In this document: piece by piece, positions 23,701 through 35,700 of the stretch
How positions within the stretch are numbered: the stretch's first letter is position 1
Layout: the number at the start of each line of letters is the position of its first letter
Source: Mytilus californianus
Lineage: Eukaryota; Mollusca; Bivalvia; Mytilida; Mytilidae
DNA length: 64,000 bases
Direction: 5' to 3'
Assembly: GCF_021869535.1 (NCBI RefSeq)
Contig: NW_026262668.1
Location: 136,139,635-136,203,634 of the forward strand
Program-made: the position numbers and the translations under genes
Notes under the pieces: generated by a model
What the model was told of the DNA's origin: nothing
What the model saw: the letters and a program-made list of their open reading frames with translations, nothing else
Database searches by the model: none

Positions 23701-26700
23701 AAGTTCTATATGTGTAAGGTAAGATAAAAGTTCTGTATGTGTAAGGTAAGATAAAAATTCTATATGTGTAAGGTAAGATAAAAATTCTGTATGTGTAAGG
23801 TAAAATAAAAGTTCTGTATGTGTAAGGTAAGATAAAAGTTGTGTGTGTAAGGAAAGATAAAAGTTCTGTATGTGTAAGGTAAGATAAAAGTTGTATGTGT
23901 AAGGTAAATATAAAAAGTTGTATGTGTAATTAGCCATGCAGTAATTCTGACTGAATAATGTTTATCATGCTTAGGCAGTTTTGATAGGAGGGGGCATTAA
24001 GTTTTCAGGTATGTGTGTCCGTCAGTTGGTCTGCTCTGTATCTGCTTAAAGTTTTTTGTCAAGGCAGTTTATCATGAAATGGTGGTCTCATCAACTTTAA
24101 ACTTGTACACATATTCATAAGGATGTGAAGTTTTAAAATTATATGTCAGTTTCATTTATTTACTGACCAAAGTTTTAGATGAAGATAGTTTTCCATGTCA
24201 CATAAATTTGAAGCATGGTATACATGTTCATTACCTGTAAAAAAATTTGTAAAATAAGACCCCATTCACACTTTAACATTAAGATAGATTTAAACTAGAT
24301 CGGTTCACTTTAGATTGATTTAAGCCCAATGTGAATGCTTTCAGTCGATCTTGAATCGGTCTAAAATAAAACACCAAAAGAAGTAGTTTAGTTGGAATCG
24401 ATCTGATATGAATCGATCTAAATGTGAACACAGAGATCAATCTAAAATAGTAAGATTAAATCCAAAATAAATTGTGAGCATGTATGGCGGCAAAACAAAA
24501 TGTGCTATTTATTATAAAAACTGTCAAGAACAAACAACAGCATCAACATTTGAAATTGTAATTCAAGTGAAGAAATATAAGTAACTTTATCCATTATTGA
24601 TTTGCAAGCATTTGGTACCCAATCTGCTAGAAATTAACACATTAATATGATTAGATATTTCTTTTTATACATAGTGTTCACAATTTCATTGGTAAGATGG
24701 TTAGATTGATTGCATGTTTACCTGTAGACATTGTTATGAACAAGAACTGACAGTTTAATATTTTCTTGTTTTTTAGTGAATCAAATTAACATGGTTTGCA
24801 ATAATTAAAAGTGGAATATTTACTGCATATATTCTTTTAATTTCCTTCAAAAATGTAATCAATATTATAAACATTAATTACATTTGTCCTAATCAGTAAA
24901 TCAATAAAACTGACCACATCCGTAAATTTAAAAAAAAGAAAATTAAGAGTTTGTCTATAAATTTATCGTTGACATTTTATATTTAAGTAAATATACTGGA
25001 AAGTAATTATGATAAGTAAATAAAATGTTTGCCCAAAAAACTCTTTTGTGCAATTGCTGAACTTTTGTCCTGAAAATCCCATTCTTGCTGCAAAATTGAA
25101 CTTAAACTTAACGAGTTTATTTAATTTATTGTGGGTGCATAAAATTTTATTGAAAGCCTTTATATGATGCTGTTTGATACCTATCCATCAAAAGGGTAAT
25201 CCAGAATTGTGAAGTTTTATTTAAAGATGTTCATATTTCCATTGTTGATTTTAACTTCTTTGGTCTCTTAATACTTTTTCAGTTAATTTATTTTCAGACT
25301 TTACATGAGAGGGTAATAGAAGAACAAAAGGAATACCAGCAGTATCTAGAAAAACTGGCTCATACTGCGAAATCAGATTATAATTATTTAGCACCTGAAG
25401 CTGATCGATATTTCAAGGTAATTATTTGGAACCTGAAGCTGATTGATATTTCCAGGTAATTATTTGGCACCTGAAGCTGATTGATATTTCAAGGTAATTA
25501 TTTAGCACCTGAATTCGAAGCTGATTGATATTTCAAGGTAATTATTTGGCACCTGAAGCTGATAGATATTACAAGGTATTTATTAGGTACCCGAAGCTGA
25601 TTGATGTTTCAAGGTAATTATTTAGCACCTGAAGCTGATTGATATTTCAAGGTAATTATTAAGCACCTGAAGCTGATAGATATTTCAAGGTTTTTATTTG
25701 GTACCAGAAGCTGATTGATATTTCAAGGTATTTATTTGGCACCTGAAGCTGATTGATATTTCAAGGTAATTATTTGGCACCTGAAGCTGATAGATATTTC
25801 AAGGTAATTATTTAGCACCTGAAGCTGATTGATATTTCAAGGTAATTATTAAGCACCTGAAGCTGATTGATATTTCAAGGTAATTATTTAGCACCTGAAT
25901 TCGAAGCTGATTGATATTTCAAGGTAATTATTTGGCACCTGAAGCTGATTGATATTTCTAGGTAATTATTTAGCACCTGAAGCTGATCGATATTTCAAGG
26001 TAATTATTTAGCACCTGAAGCTGATTGATATTTCAAGGTAATTATTTGGCACCTGAAGCTGATAGATATTTCAAGGTAATTATTTGGCACCTGAAGCTGA
26101 TAGATATTTCAAGGTATTTATTAGGTACTCGAAGCTGATTGATATTTCAAGGTATTTATATGGCACCTGAAGCTGATTGATATTTCAAGGTAATTATTTG
26201 GCACCTGAAGCTGATCAATACTTCAAGGTATTTATTTGGCACCTGATGCTGATCAATATTTCAAGGTATTTATTTGGTACCTGAAGCTGATAACGGTTTC
26301 AGATTTGGGGATTACATGGCAATTGATTGATTGGTGTTTAACACCACTTTCAGCACTATTATGATAGTTTGTGGCAGTCAGTTTTAAAATGGTGGAGGAA
26401 GCAGGGTTGCCAGGAGAGAATGACCAACCTTTGGTACATGTCAATTAAAGAAGTTCTTGTATTTGGTTTGGTCAATTTTCACTGCAATGGAAGAATCATT
26501 TTTAGATTGAATCATCAAATTCAAAAATATTTGGTACTGTATTTTTTTCTGTAATGGAAAACACATGTGCAGTTCAATTATTTTTGGAAATAAATACTGA
26601 TAACTGGGGAAGAAATGGTCACTTTTCACTTAGATCTACCAAGATCTTTTGATTGTAAAAAGCACATGACAAAAAAAAATCTGTTTACTGCCATAAATTA

Positions 26701-29700
26701 TTTCCATGCCCACACCAACATATTTTATGGAAATTTTTAGTTCAACACTGATAGTGCCCAGATCATATTATATATTCGAAGTAAAAAAAAACCTAACTAC
26801 CCACCTTATTATCAAGAGACAGGAAACAAACATATATTTTTGTTTTGACTTAGCTGTAATGGCACTTATCTTTTATATATATAGTATGTGATATAATTAT
26901 TTTTTCTTTGCAGGAAAGGTTAGCCATGAAGAAAAAGCGAGTCCAGTTGTACCCTCAGTACTACAATGTTTGTGACAAATTAAATCTTTTAACAACTGGA
27001 CCTCCATGTCAGTTACTGTTTGTCATGTCCTTGTTAGAACTGGTAAGGCCAAACAAACATTGTTTGTCATGTCTATATTAGAACTGGTAAGGCCAAACAA
27101 ACATTGTTTGTCATGTCTATATTAGAACTGGTAAGGCCAAACAAACATTGTTTGTCATGTCTATGTTAGAACTGGTAAGGCCAAACAAACATTGTTTGTC
27201 ATGTCTATATTAGAACTGGTCAGGCCAAACAAACATTATTGGCTGTTTGTCATGTCATTGTTAGCACTGTTAAGGCCAATCAATACAGTTAAGTGAAGAT
27301 AATAGGTATGGTATTTACTGAAATATTCAGATACAATGCAGCCAGGTTTATAAATGATTTTGAACAGAAACAAATGTTTGTCAACAAGAGATGATGCCAG
27401 ACAATGTTTTTGATAATGGTGTAATACCACCAAATCATAGTACGTCACATCCGGTTGCATACGAAAATAGGTTGAAAAAAAATATTCCCTTGTATTTGAC
27501 AGTTGTAGGTAATTCATCCTACATTTCATTGCAGTAAAACATTTCTGGGTCATAAACATATATCTTGGGTATTTAAAAGCACCATTATTTTTTTATTTGG
27601 GATTTCTATAGAATATTTTGGAAACTTGAGGTTACATGGTTACTAAAGCTTGTACACAGGTTAATAAAAGGGAAAATTTGATTGGTTAACTTCCAGTGAT
27701 GGTTATTTTCTTATATGCAATGAAATGTTATGTGAATTTTTTTCTATAGTACTGGACAGGATAAAACTTTACTCATGCCAAGTATTTCTTTATTTGAAAC
27801 AAAGATAAATTCTGCACAATTTTTTGAAAAGCGCAAATTTAACAAAGACTAATAGGGGAAAATAAATGGTGGTATTACACCCAAAGAAATGTATACTTTT
27901 CCTTTCAGGGAACAGTACCAAAGCTTGTTGTACCAAATATGAATGTAGGAGAAAGACCAAGGATACCATTAGACTATGATTCTATTGCCAAACATTGTCC
28001 ATGTGATCATAATAAACCTTCCAATGTTTGGAACAATCAGGTACAATTAGCAATCATTCTACAGCAAAACATTGTCCATGTGATCATAATAAACCTTCTA
28101 TTATTTGGAACAATGAGGTACAATTAGCTATCATTCTACAGCGAAACATTGACCATGTGATCATAATAAACCTTCCAATATTTGGAACAATGAGGTACAA
28201 TTAGCAATCATTCTACAGCAAAACAAACTTCATTCATGTGTTCACAACAAACTTTCTAATGTCAACATGTGGTAGCATCCATTCTTTTGGACTACCCATG
28301 CATATTAATTTTTAAATCATTTGAAGCTTTGAATGATGAGGTACAATTAACAATTATTCTAAAGCTGTACATGTCCCTTCTTGAACTGTGAACCTTCCAA
28401 TGTTTTGAATCAGTGATAATTCTAGAACAAATGCAATGTCCCTGTGTTCACAGTAAACTTTGTTATGTTTGGAGCTATAAGATAAAAACAGGTCATATCA
28501 ATTCCAGAAAATATCAAAATTTATGTATCATCAAAAATTTTGTTTGATAAGTGATTGATGGTTGTAACCATTGACAGCCAAGCAACAACAACAAAAAAGT
28601 GCATTGTTTTTATCCTTTATATTTTTGATGGTTTTCTTATACAATCAATGTGTATTGGCCTATAGGAATGTTTATAGGTTAGAGGTGTACATTGTAGAGG
28701 ACCATACTTGCCAACCTCTGACAATGAGAAATCATGTCATGACATGACATGACATGTCAAAAAGCGTGTGAAAGCGCGCGACATAGAAAACACATTATAC
28801 AAATTTGTTAATATAAAAAACAATATTCTACTATAAACTTTTATTGTATTCAACAGTCGTCTGTTTTGCTGCTTTTAAAGCAACACCACTAAGTACAAAT
28901 TCAAAACAACTGCCAGTTTGGTTACATTTACTTGATAACAACTAAACAAGGCTCACAATATATCATTGTCAAGTTCTGATCAGAATTTAGTGTGAATTTC
29001 TTTATAATTGAAAATGCTCTCTCACAGTCAGAATTTATATTGGCTGAACTAAAATAGCTTTATCAAGCTTTAAAAGAGTGTCATAACGTTTTTTTGCCAT
29101 CTAAAATGTCATCTATTATCTCTGCCATTGCATTAGTAGGCATTAGGGAGCTACCATTTGATTTTTATGGGGGGGCTAGGATGAAAAATTTTGTCCTCCC
29201 TTTTTATTTTTCCCTCTTTTCTGCCCTGTCTTTTTATTTTTCACTCTCTTCGGTCCTGCCTTTTTTTTTTACATAAATTATCATCCTGCCTTTTTTTTTT
29301 TTGCAAATAATCTCATCCTGCCTTTTTTTTTACTCAAAACTCCTGTCCTGCCTATTTTTTTCAAATTTCATCCTAGCCCCCCATAAAAATCAAATGGTAG
29401 CTCCCTTACTCTCAACAAACTATCTATTGCCTGGTCAAAACTAGGTAGTTCATCAGAAGACAGCTGGTACTATGAGAACTGATCCAACAGTTCCGTGATA
29501 TTTCCATCCCCTATGGCCTGTGGAAATCTGTTGGCTAGATTTGAAACTGAAAAAGAAAAATATTTTATTATTTGATTACCATGAAACACGTTAAATGCTT
29601 AATCAAATAACTACATTGTAGTTGCCCTCTCACATGTATTGTTATGATTGCAACATAGGGTGCACAATGCGTTACTCGTCCCTCGATCATTTAAACTCGA

Positions 29701-32700
29701 ACTCCCAAATATAATTTATAAATCTTGAATCTTAGACGTACACATCGTTTTCACTTAACAATCGGCTCTTTAGACGACGGTACGGGTCCTGAAAGCGACC
29801 TCTTTCTGTGGACATTTCCCCTACGTGAATTTGAAAGAAAGAAAGTCACAAAATCATAAAAACTAATCACAAACTACTTACCTTAAGTGCTTTTTGCTGT
29901 TTGTCCATATAGAAAAATAAACAATGGTGAACAAACAATTACTTTGAAATTTTCGGTATTTATTGTCTAATAAAAAGAAAAAACCCGAGAATCGCAATAT
30001 CACTAACGACCAAAAAATCAAGACAACAAAAAAGCGTGTAAAGTGGTGAAAAGTGTGTACACGCCATGTGACAAAATCCTAGCGTGTAAACCGTTGAAAA
30101 AGCGTGTATTACACGCGAATATCATGTCAGTTGGCAACTATGTAGAGGACAATAATAGGAACTGTGATGAAATAGCAGTAATAAGAATGTTAAATTTTGC
30201 TCATTAATATATCAGAACACAATATATGTAAAATATACAAATATTGTGCAGGTTTATATGTACTCAATTGTTTAATTCATAAAATTACTGATAGAATTTT
30301 TAGAAAATGTCAACAAATTTCTGTACATTTAAATTGCAGCCTTGTAGCAAGGACCAGAACTGTGATGTTTTATCTCAGAGGTCCAAAGTACACATCACAA
30401 TATCAGCCAGTGCTATTGCTTGTATTGTAAATAACCATGCTCCTAACTACAACAGGGAATGGGAGATACCATTTACTGTCAAGGATTACCAGCTTCAGGG
30501 TATGTATTGGGAAGTAATGGGAGATACCATTTACTGTCAAGGGATATCAGCTTCAGGTTATGTATTGAGAATTAATGGGAGATACCATTTACTGTCAAGG
30601 ATTACCAGCTTCAAGGTATGTATTGAGGGGGCATAGGACATTCGAGCGAAAATAAAAAATGCACATATAGTCATTAGAGCGCCGGCATCATAGGACATTT
30701 TAGCGATGGAATATTAACCTTACCTGGATTTTCAAATAGAATGTTTGAGCGAAATTTATTGTGATACTTTTAAATGAATTAAGAAAAAAATATTTTAAAA
30801 AAGTAAGAAAAAAGAGTCAGTTTTAAAAAAAATATAATTTATTTGATTTTACACCTGAGTAATTTGACCGATTCTGGCTAGTTAATTGTAGTGTCTCTAC
30901 TTACTAGGGATGTCAACGAGTACTCGAGTATTCGAGTATCGCTCGGTAGTACAGAGTATCAAATACCAAAACGATACTCGACTAATCGGTTACCTGTTAG
31001 AATATTGCTGTCTTTATATAAAATTGATCTTCTTGAGAACCTCTTTCGGAAATTAAATAGGCATCACTGATAAATCAAACTAGTAAATAAAATACATTTT
31101 GTTTCGAATGCTTGTGCTAAGTTGTCATTTAAAATGCCTCCGAAAATACGTGGCCTATACCTAGGCTAACACTTTGTCTTAGCCATTCCGGCACATTGGT
31201 ACCGTCAGAGCAAATATTTCGACTGCAAGACTGTAATTAGTTACAAAGTTGCAAAACCGACTGTCCCCAATAATAGTTGAAAAGAAAATGTTTCCAAATA
31301 TAATAAATTCGTTGAATCCTCTGGTGACCCTCAGTGAATAGTTAAATTTTTAATCCTTACGCCTTTGTGAACATTAAATGTGTTTTCTTAACGATTACCA
31401 AATACTATTGTATGATATTGTTTTTCCTTGTTTTTGAATAGGTGTTAATTAAATTATATTGATTAGAATATTGTTTTTTACTTAATTAGTAATTGTAGGT
31501 AATGAGCTATTAATTATGGTGTGTAATTCCTTTCCCAGATACTATATATGTAGATGTTTTTTCGTCCGTTGAAAAACAATCCACATAATGTAAAATATAT
31601 GCTTTTGTGTTTCTGTGTTGTAGATATATTCCCGAGCGAGTACTCGAGTATCGCTCGATAAAACCAACGAGTACTCCATTAGTAATTGTTCACCGAGTTG
31701 ACATCCCTACTACTTACCAATCATTTCTACTATAATTCATTGGCTATGCAAACTTTCTTTGTTCTAAATTTCTTATATTTATAAAGTGAAATGTCCCTTG
31801 GCACTTGAGATCTTAATACTAATACATGTACATTTTAAAATGGATATACTTTTGACCGAGACGAATAAAAGAAAAAAGCGCCTTGTTTGCAATAGCACCT
31901 CAGAGCCAAACAGAGAAGGAGAAGGAACAGAATAACGAGGGATGTTTATGTCTGAAGCCTAGGATATAAATTTCAAGTCTGAACTGACTAAGCTTGTAAA
32001 TATTGCCATTGTCGAGTTTTAAGTTTTAGGAAAGTGCTATTTTTTTTAGAATTACAAGATGTTTTGAACTTTGTGTGTTATAAACCTCGCTGGTGAACAG
32101 AAGAGGTACTCCTTCATCATTCTTAATTATTTTTCTCTCAAATGTCCTATGATTATTTTTTGTTTTCGCTTAAATGTCCTAAAATTTTGGCACTCAAGTG
32201 TCCTATACTTTTGCGCTCAAACATCCTTTTTTGTTGAGCCTTCGACTTTAGTCGAAAAAGCTAGACATAGCGATCCTACATTCCGTCGTCGTCGTTTTAG
32301 TTGGCGGCGCCGACAAATATTCACTCTGTGGTTAAAGTTTTTGAAATTTTATTAACTTTCTTAAACTATCCTGGATTTCTACCAAACTTGGACAGAAGCT
32401 TGTTTATGATCACAAGATAGTATCCAGAAGTAAATTTTGTAAAAATAAAATTCCATTTTTTCCGTATTTTACTTATAAATGGACTTAGTTTTTCTGCCAG
32501 GAAATATTACATTCACTCTGTGGTTAAAGTTTTTAAAATTTTAATAACTTTCTTAAACTATCCTGGGTTTGTACCAAACTTGGACAGAAGCTTGTTTATG
32601 ATCATAAGATAGTATCCAGAATTAAATTTTGTAAAAAAATAAATCCATTTTTTCCTTATTTTACTTTTAAATGGACTTAGATTTTCTGCCAGGAAACAAC

Positions 32701-35700
32701 ACATTCACTCTGTGGTTAAAGTTTTTAAAATTTTAATAACTTTCTTATACTATTTTGGATTTGTACCAAACTTGGACAGAAGCTTGTTTATGATCAGAAG
32801 CTAGTATCTAGAAGGAAATTTTGTAAAAAAATAAATACATTTTTTCCGTATTTTACTTTTAAATGGACTTAGATTTTCTGCCAGGAAACAACACATTCAC
32901 TCTGTGGTTAAAGTTTTTAAAATTTTAATAACTTTCTTATACTATTTTGGATTTGTACCAAACTTGGACAGAAGCTTGTTTATGATCAAAAGCTAGTATC
33001 TAGAAGGAAATTTTGTAAAAAAATAAATACATTTTTTCCGTATTTTACTTTTAAATGGACTTAGATTTTCTGCCAGGAAACAACACATTCACTCTGTGGT
33101 TAAAGTTTTTAAAATTTTAATAACTTTCTTATACTATTTTGGATTTGTACCAAACTTGGACAGAAGCTTGTTTATGATCAAATGCTAGTATCTAGAAGGA
33201 AATTTTGTTTTCTTCCAGTTAACATTACATTCAGTCTGCAGTTAAAGTTTTTAAACATTTATTAGATTCATAAACTATCCTTGATTTTTACCAAACTTGG
33301 ACAGAAGCTTCTTACAATCAAAAGATATTATCAAGTGGAATATTTTTATTGATTTACTTCATCATTTTTGTTGAGCCTGCAATTAACAGAAAAAGTAGGC
33401 GAGACACTGGGTTCCGCTGAACCCTTACGAATTTTTATTATTATACCCCTGCTTTAAAAAAGTGGGGGTATACTGTTTTACCTCTGTCTGTCCGTCAGTC
33501 CATCTGTCAGTCTGTCCGTCCGTCCCATGAATATTTTCTTTGCATCTTTCTCAGATCTACAATACAAGGATTTCTGAAATTTGGTTTCAGGTTTTATATA
33601 AGTCAGCTATACCGTGTGATGAGTTTTCAGATTCATCACTCAACAACTTCCTGTTTACCAAACACTTGTATCATTTTATACATGATAGCCAAGTTGAAAA
33701 TTTTCGTCACATTTTTCTCAGGAACTACAATACAAGAATTTCTGAAATTTGGTTTCAGGGTTTATATAAGTCATCTATACCGTGAGATGCGTTTTCAGAT
33801 TCATCACTCAACAACTTCCTGTTTACCAAAACATTTGGGCGGGGGTATCATCAGTGAGCAGTAGCTCACAGTTTCACTTGTTTATTGCTCAAATCTACTG
33901 CCATTTCGCTCAAATGACCATTGCTGGTATTGATGAGTAATGTGAGATACCATTTACTGTCAAGGGTTACCAGCTTCAGAATATGTATTGGGAAGTAATG
34001 GGAGTTACCATTTACTGTCAAGGGTTACTAGCTTTAGGGTTTATGCAGGGAAATGACAAAATTCTCCTAGTAGTCACTGCTTAAATTCTGATATATATGT
34101 GAATAAAACGAAATACAACATATACATGTACATTTACTATTATATTTATTTTGATAAATTCTCAATTGATCTGATCGTCAAATTTGTAAAAATTTTTAGA
34201 ATTGAAACTTCAACACCTTCAGGCATAGTACATTTAAGGATGTTATAGCTGTTTATTTTAGGTTCTTGAATATAAAAGTCCAATTTTCAGACTTCTACTC
34301 ATAAAGCATAACTCTCAGGACTGTAAACAAAAGATATAGGAAAACAGAAACAACGAAATTTTTTTCTCTATACTGCTAGTTATTGTCCTTAATAAATGTC
34401 TGTAGGGGTAATTACAAGTAAAATAACAGGATACTTTTAGGTCTTGGAAATACAATGACAAGTTTTTAAGATAGATCATGTGTCTTCCTCTTATCTTGGG
34501 TTGTTAAAAAAGCAGAATACAATTAATCTAGATCTCTTATGAAATATGCAGATTTTGAGAGAGGAATGTAATTCATTTGTAAGACTTTTCATTTTCTATT
34601 TTGCACAACCTGTAGCTTGGGAAAAGCTCTGTGGCCTATCCTTTGTAATATTTTTGAAAAAAAACATAATAAAAAAAAATAAAAGTACTAAACAGTTACA
34701 TGTATATCTTATTTCAATTCAGACTAAAATCAAATTGTTTGAATGAATTTCATAATGATTCATCAATATTTATTTTTAGATGGCGATAAGAAGTTTATGC
34801 ATCGTGTTGTGTACATTGATAATCCACTTCCTGCTAAAGAGCTCACAGGACGAGACAAAAATACAATGTTCTATAAATATGCTTTGCGTTCACATATGGG
34901 GAGACTTAATCAAACAGGTCACATCTTCACATTGAATCAGAAAATAGAATCAGATTCTACAAGTCCAGAATCTTTGAAGTTACCAAGGAAACAGTCTTCT
35001 GTAGAACAGTCACACAATACAGAACTGATAATTGATGACACTGAAAATGTAGCATCTCTGTTATCACCTATCAAATCACCTTCAAATGAACAAAAGAAAA
35101 AGATGAGCAAAATAAAAAGAGGGGAAAAGGTCAAAGATTGTGAAGAAGTTGTGGGAGATGATCCATTTGGAACAATGGAAGTTTCCATGGAAGATTTAGA
35201 AACATTTGGGATGGATATGTCAGCAAACAAAACATTCAAGAAACTTGGAGAAAAGAAGAATGTAACTAGTTCAAAGGAAGATCCACCTGTTGAAATCAAT
35301 TTAGCTGCTGAGAAGAAACTTCCAGCTAAAGATGGTTTCATTGTTGGTAAAGCCATTAAAGGTCAAGTGTCAGATCACAGTGAAACCTTGAAATCAAACG
35401 AATTGGATATAAGTAAGGGAAAAGAATCATTAGATTCAGTTCAAGAAGTTTCTTCTCTTTCTTCAGATGGAGATTGTAAAATAATTGATCTGGATAATAG
35501 TGAAAAAGAAAAAGGAAAATTGGCAGAAAATTTTCAATCTCCCAAAATTATAGGAAATAATGAGGAAGTTGACAGAATTGATACATCAATACCTAATGTA
35601 AAGAGTGACTTAAATGTTGAAGACTCAGTCTCTAATTCTGTTGAAATTTCAGATAGTTTCAAAATTGATGAAAGTTCAGTCAAAACTTCTGAATCTGTAT

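Larger units (their letters stand above)
28703..30142 (-). mobile_element. hAT transposon with 8-bp target duplication, decayed
   Basis: Termini CATACTTGCCAAC and GTTGGCAACTATG (one mismatch as inverted repeats), flanked by perfect TAGAGGAC duplications (28695-28702 and 30143-30150). Both ends have GTGTA or GTGTGAAAGCG-type subterminal motifs. The minus-strand interior retains pieces of a hAT transposase C-terminus, and a PIF/Harbinger-like MITE is inserted inside it. Confidence 0.9.
30625..33930. mobile_element. outer element with GGACATTTGAGCGAAA arrays, carrying nested insertions
   Basis: Left end (30,628-30,760) has ATAGGACATTCGAGCGAAAA, ATAGGACATTTTAGCGATGG and AATGTTTGAGCGAAAT. Right end (32,139-32,230 and 33,885-33,925) has the inverse: CGCTTAAATGTCCTA, ACTCAAGTGTCCTAT, TTGCGCTCAAACATCC, TTTCGCTCAAATGACC. 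It splits the exon 7 junction array. Inside are a hAT MITE (30,905-31,709), a tandem-repeat element (32,231-33,440) and a hairpin/GTCC element (33,441-33,883). Confidence 0.6.

Noticed and set aside
22848-23935. Derivation of the 27-bp array from the exon 3 junction (TTTATGGTAATT)
   Set aside because: Only a weak resemblance (TATGxGTAA) is visible. Without related-species sequence it cannot be called exon-derived.
24260-24480. Foldback or hAT element with GATCGGT/GATCGATCT pairs
   Set aside because: Palindromic words are frequent, but no terminal inverted repeat or target duplication could be fixed.
27236-27559. 107-codon minus-strand frame
   Set aside because: No recognisable domain, AT-rich, begins within a degenerate exon-5 junction copy and overlaps intron sequence.
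34743-34779. ATG codons at 34,743 and 34,755 as the start of a separate 1,103-residue protein
   Set aside because: The acceptor TATTTTTAG at 34,779 and the conserved join to exon 7 (WEIP...YIDNPLP) place these ATGs in the intron.
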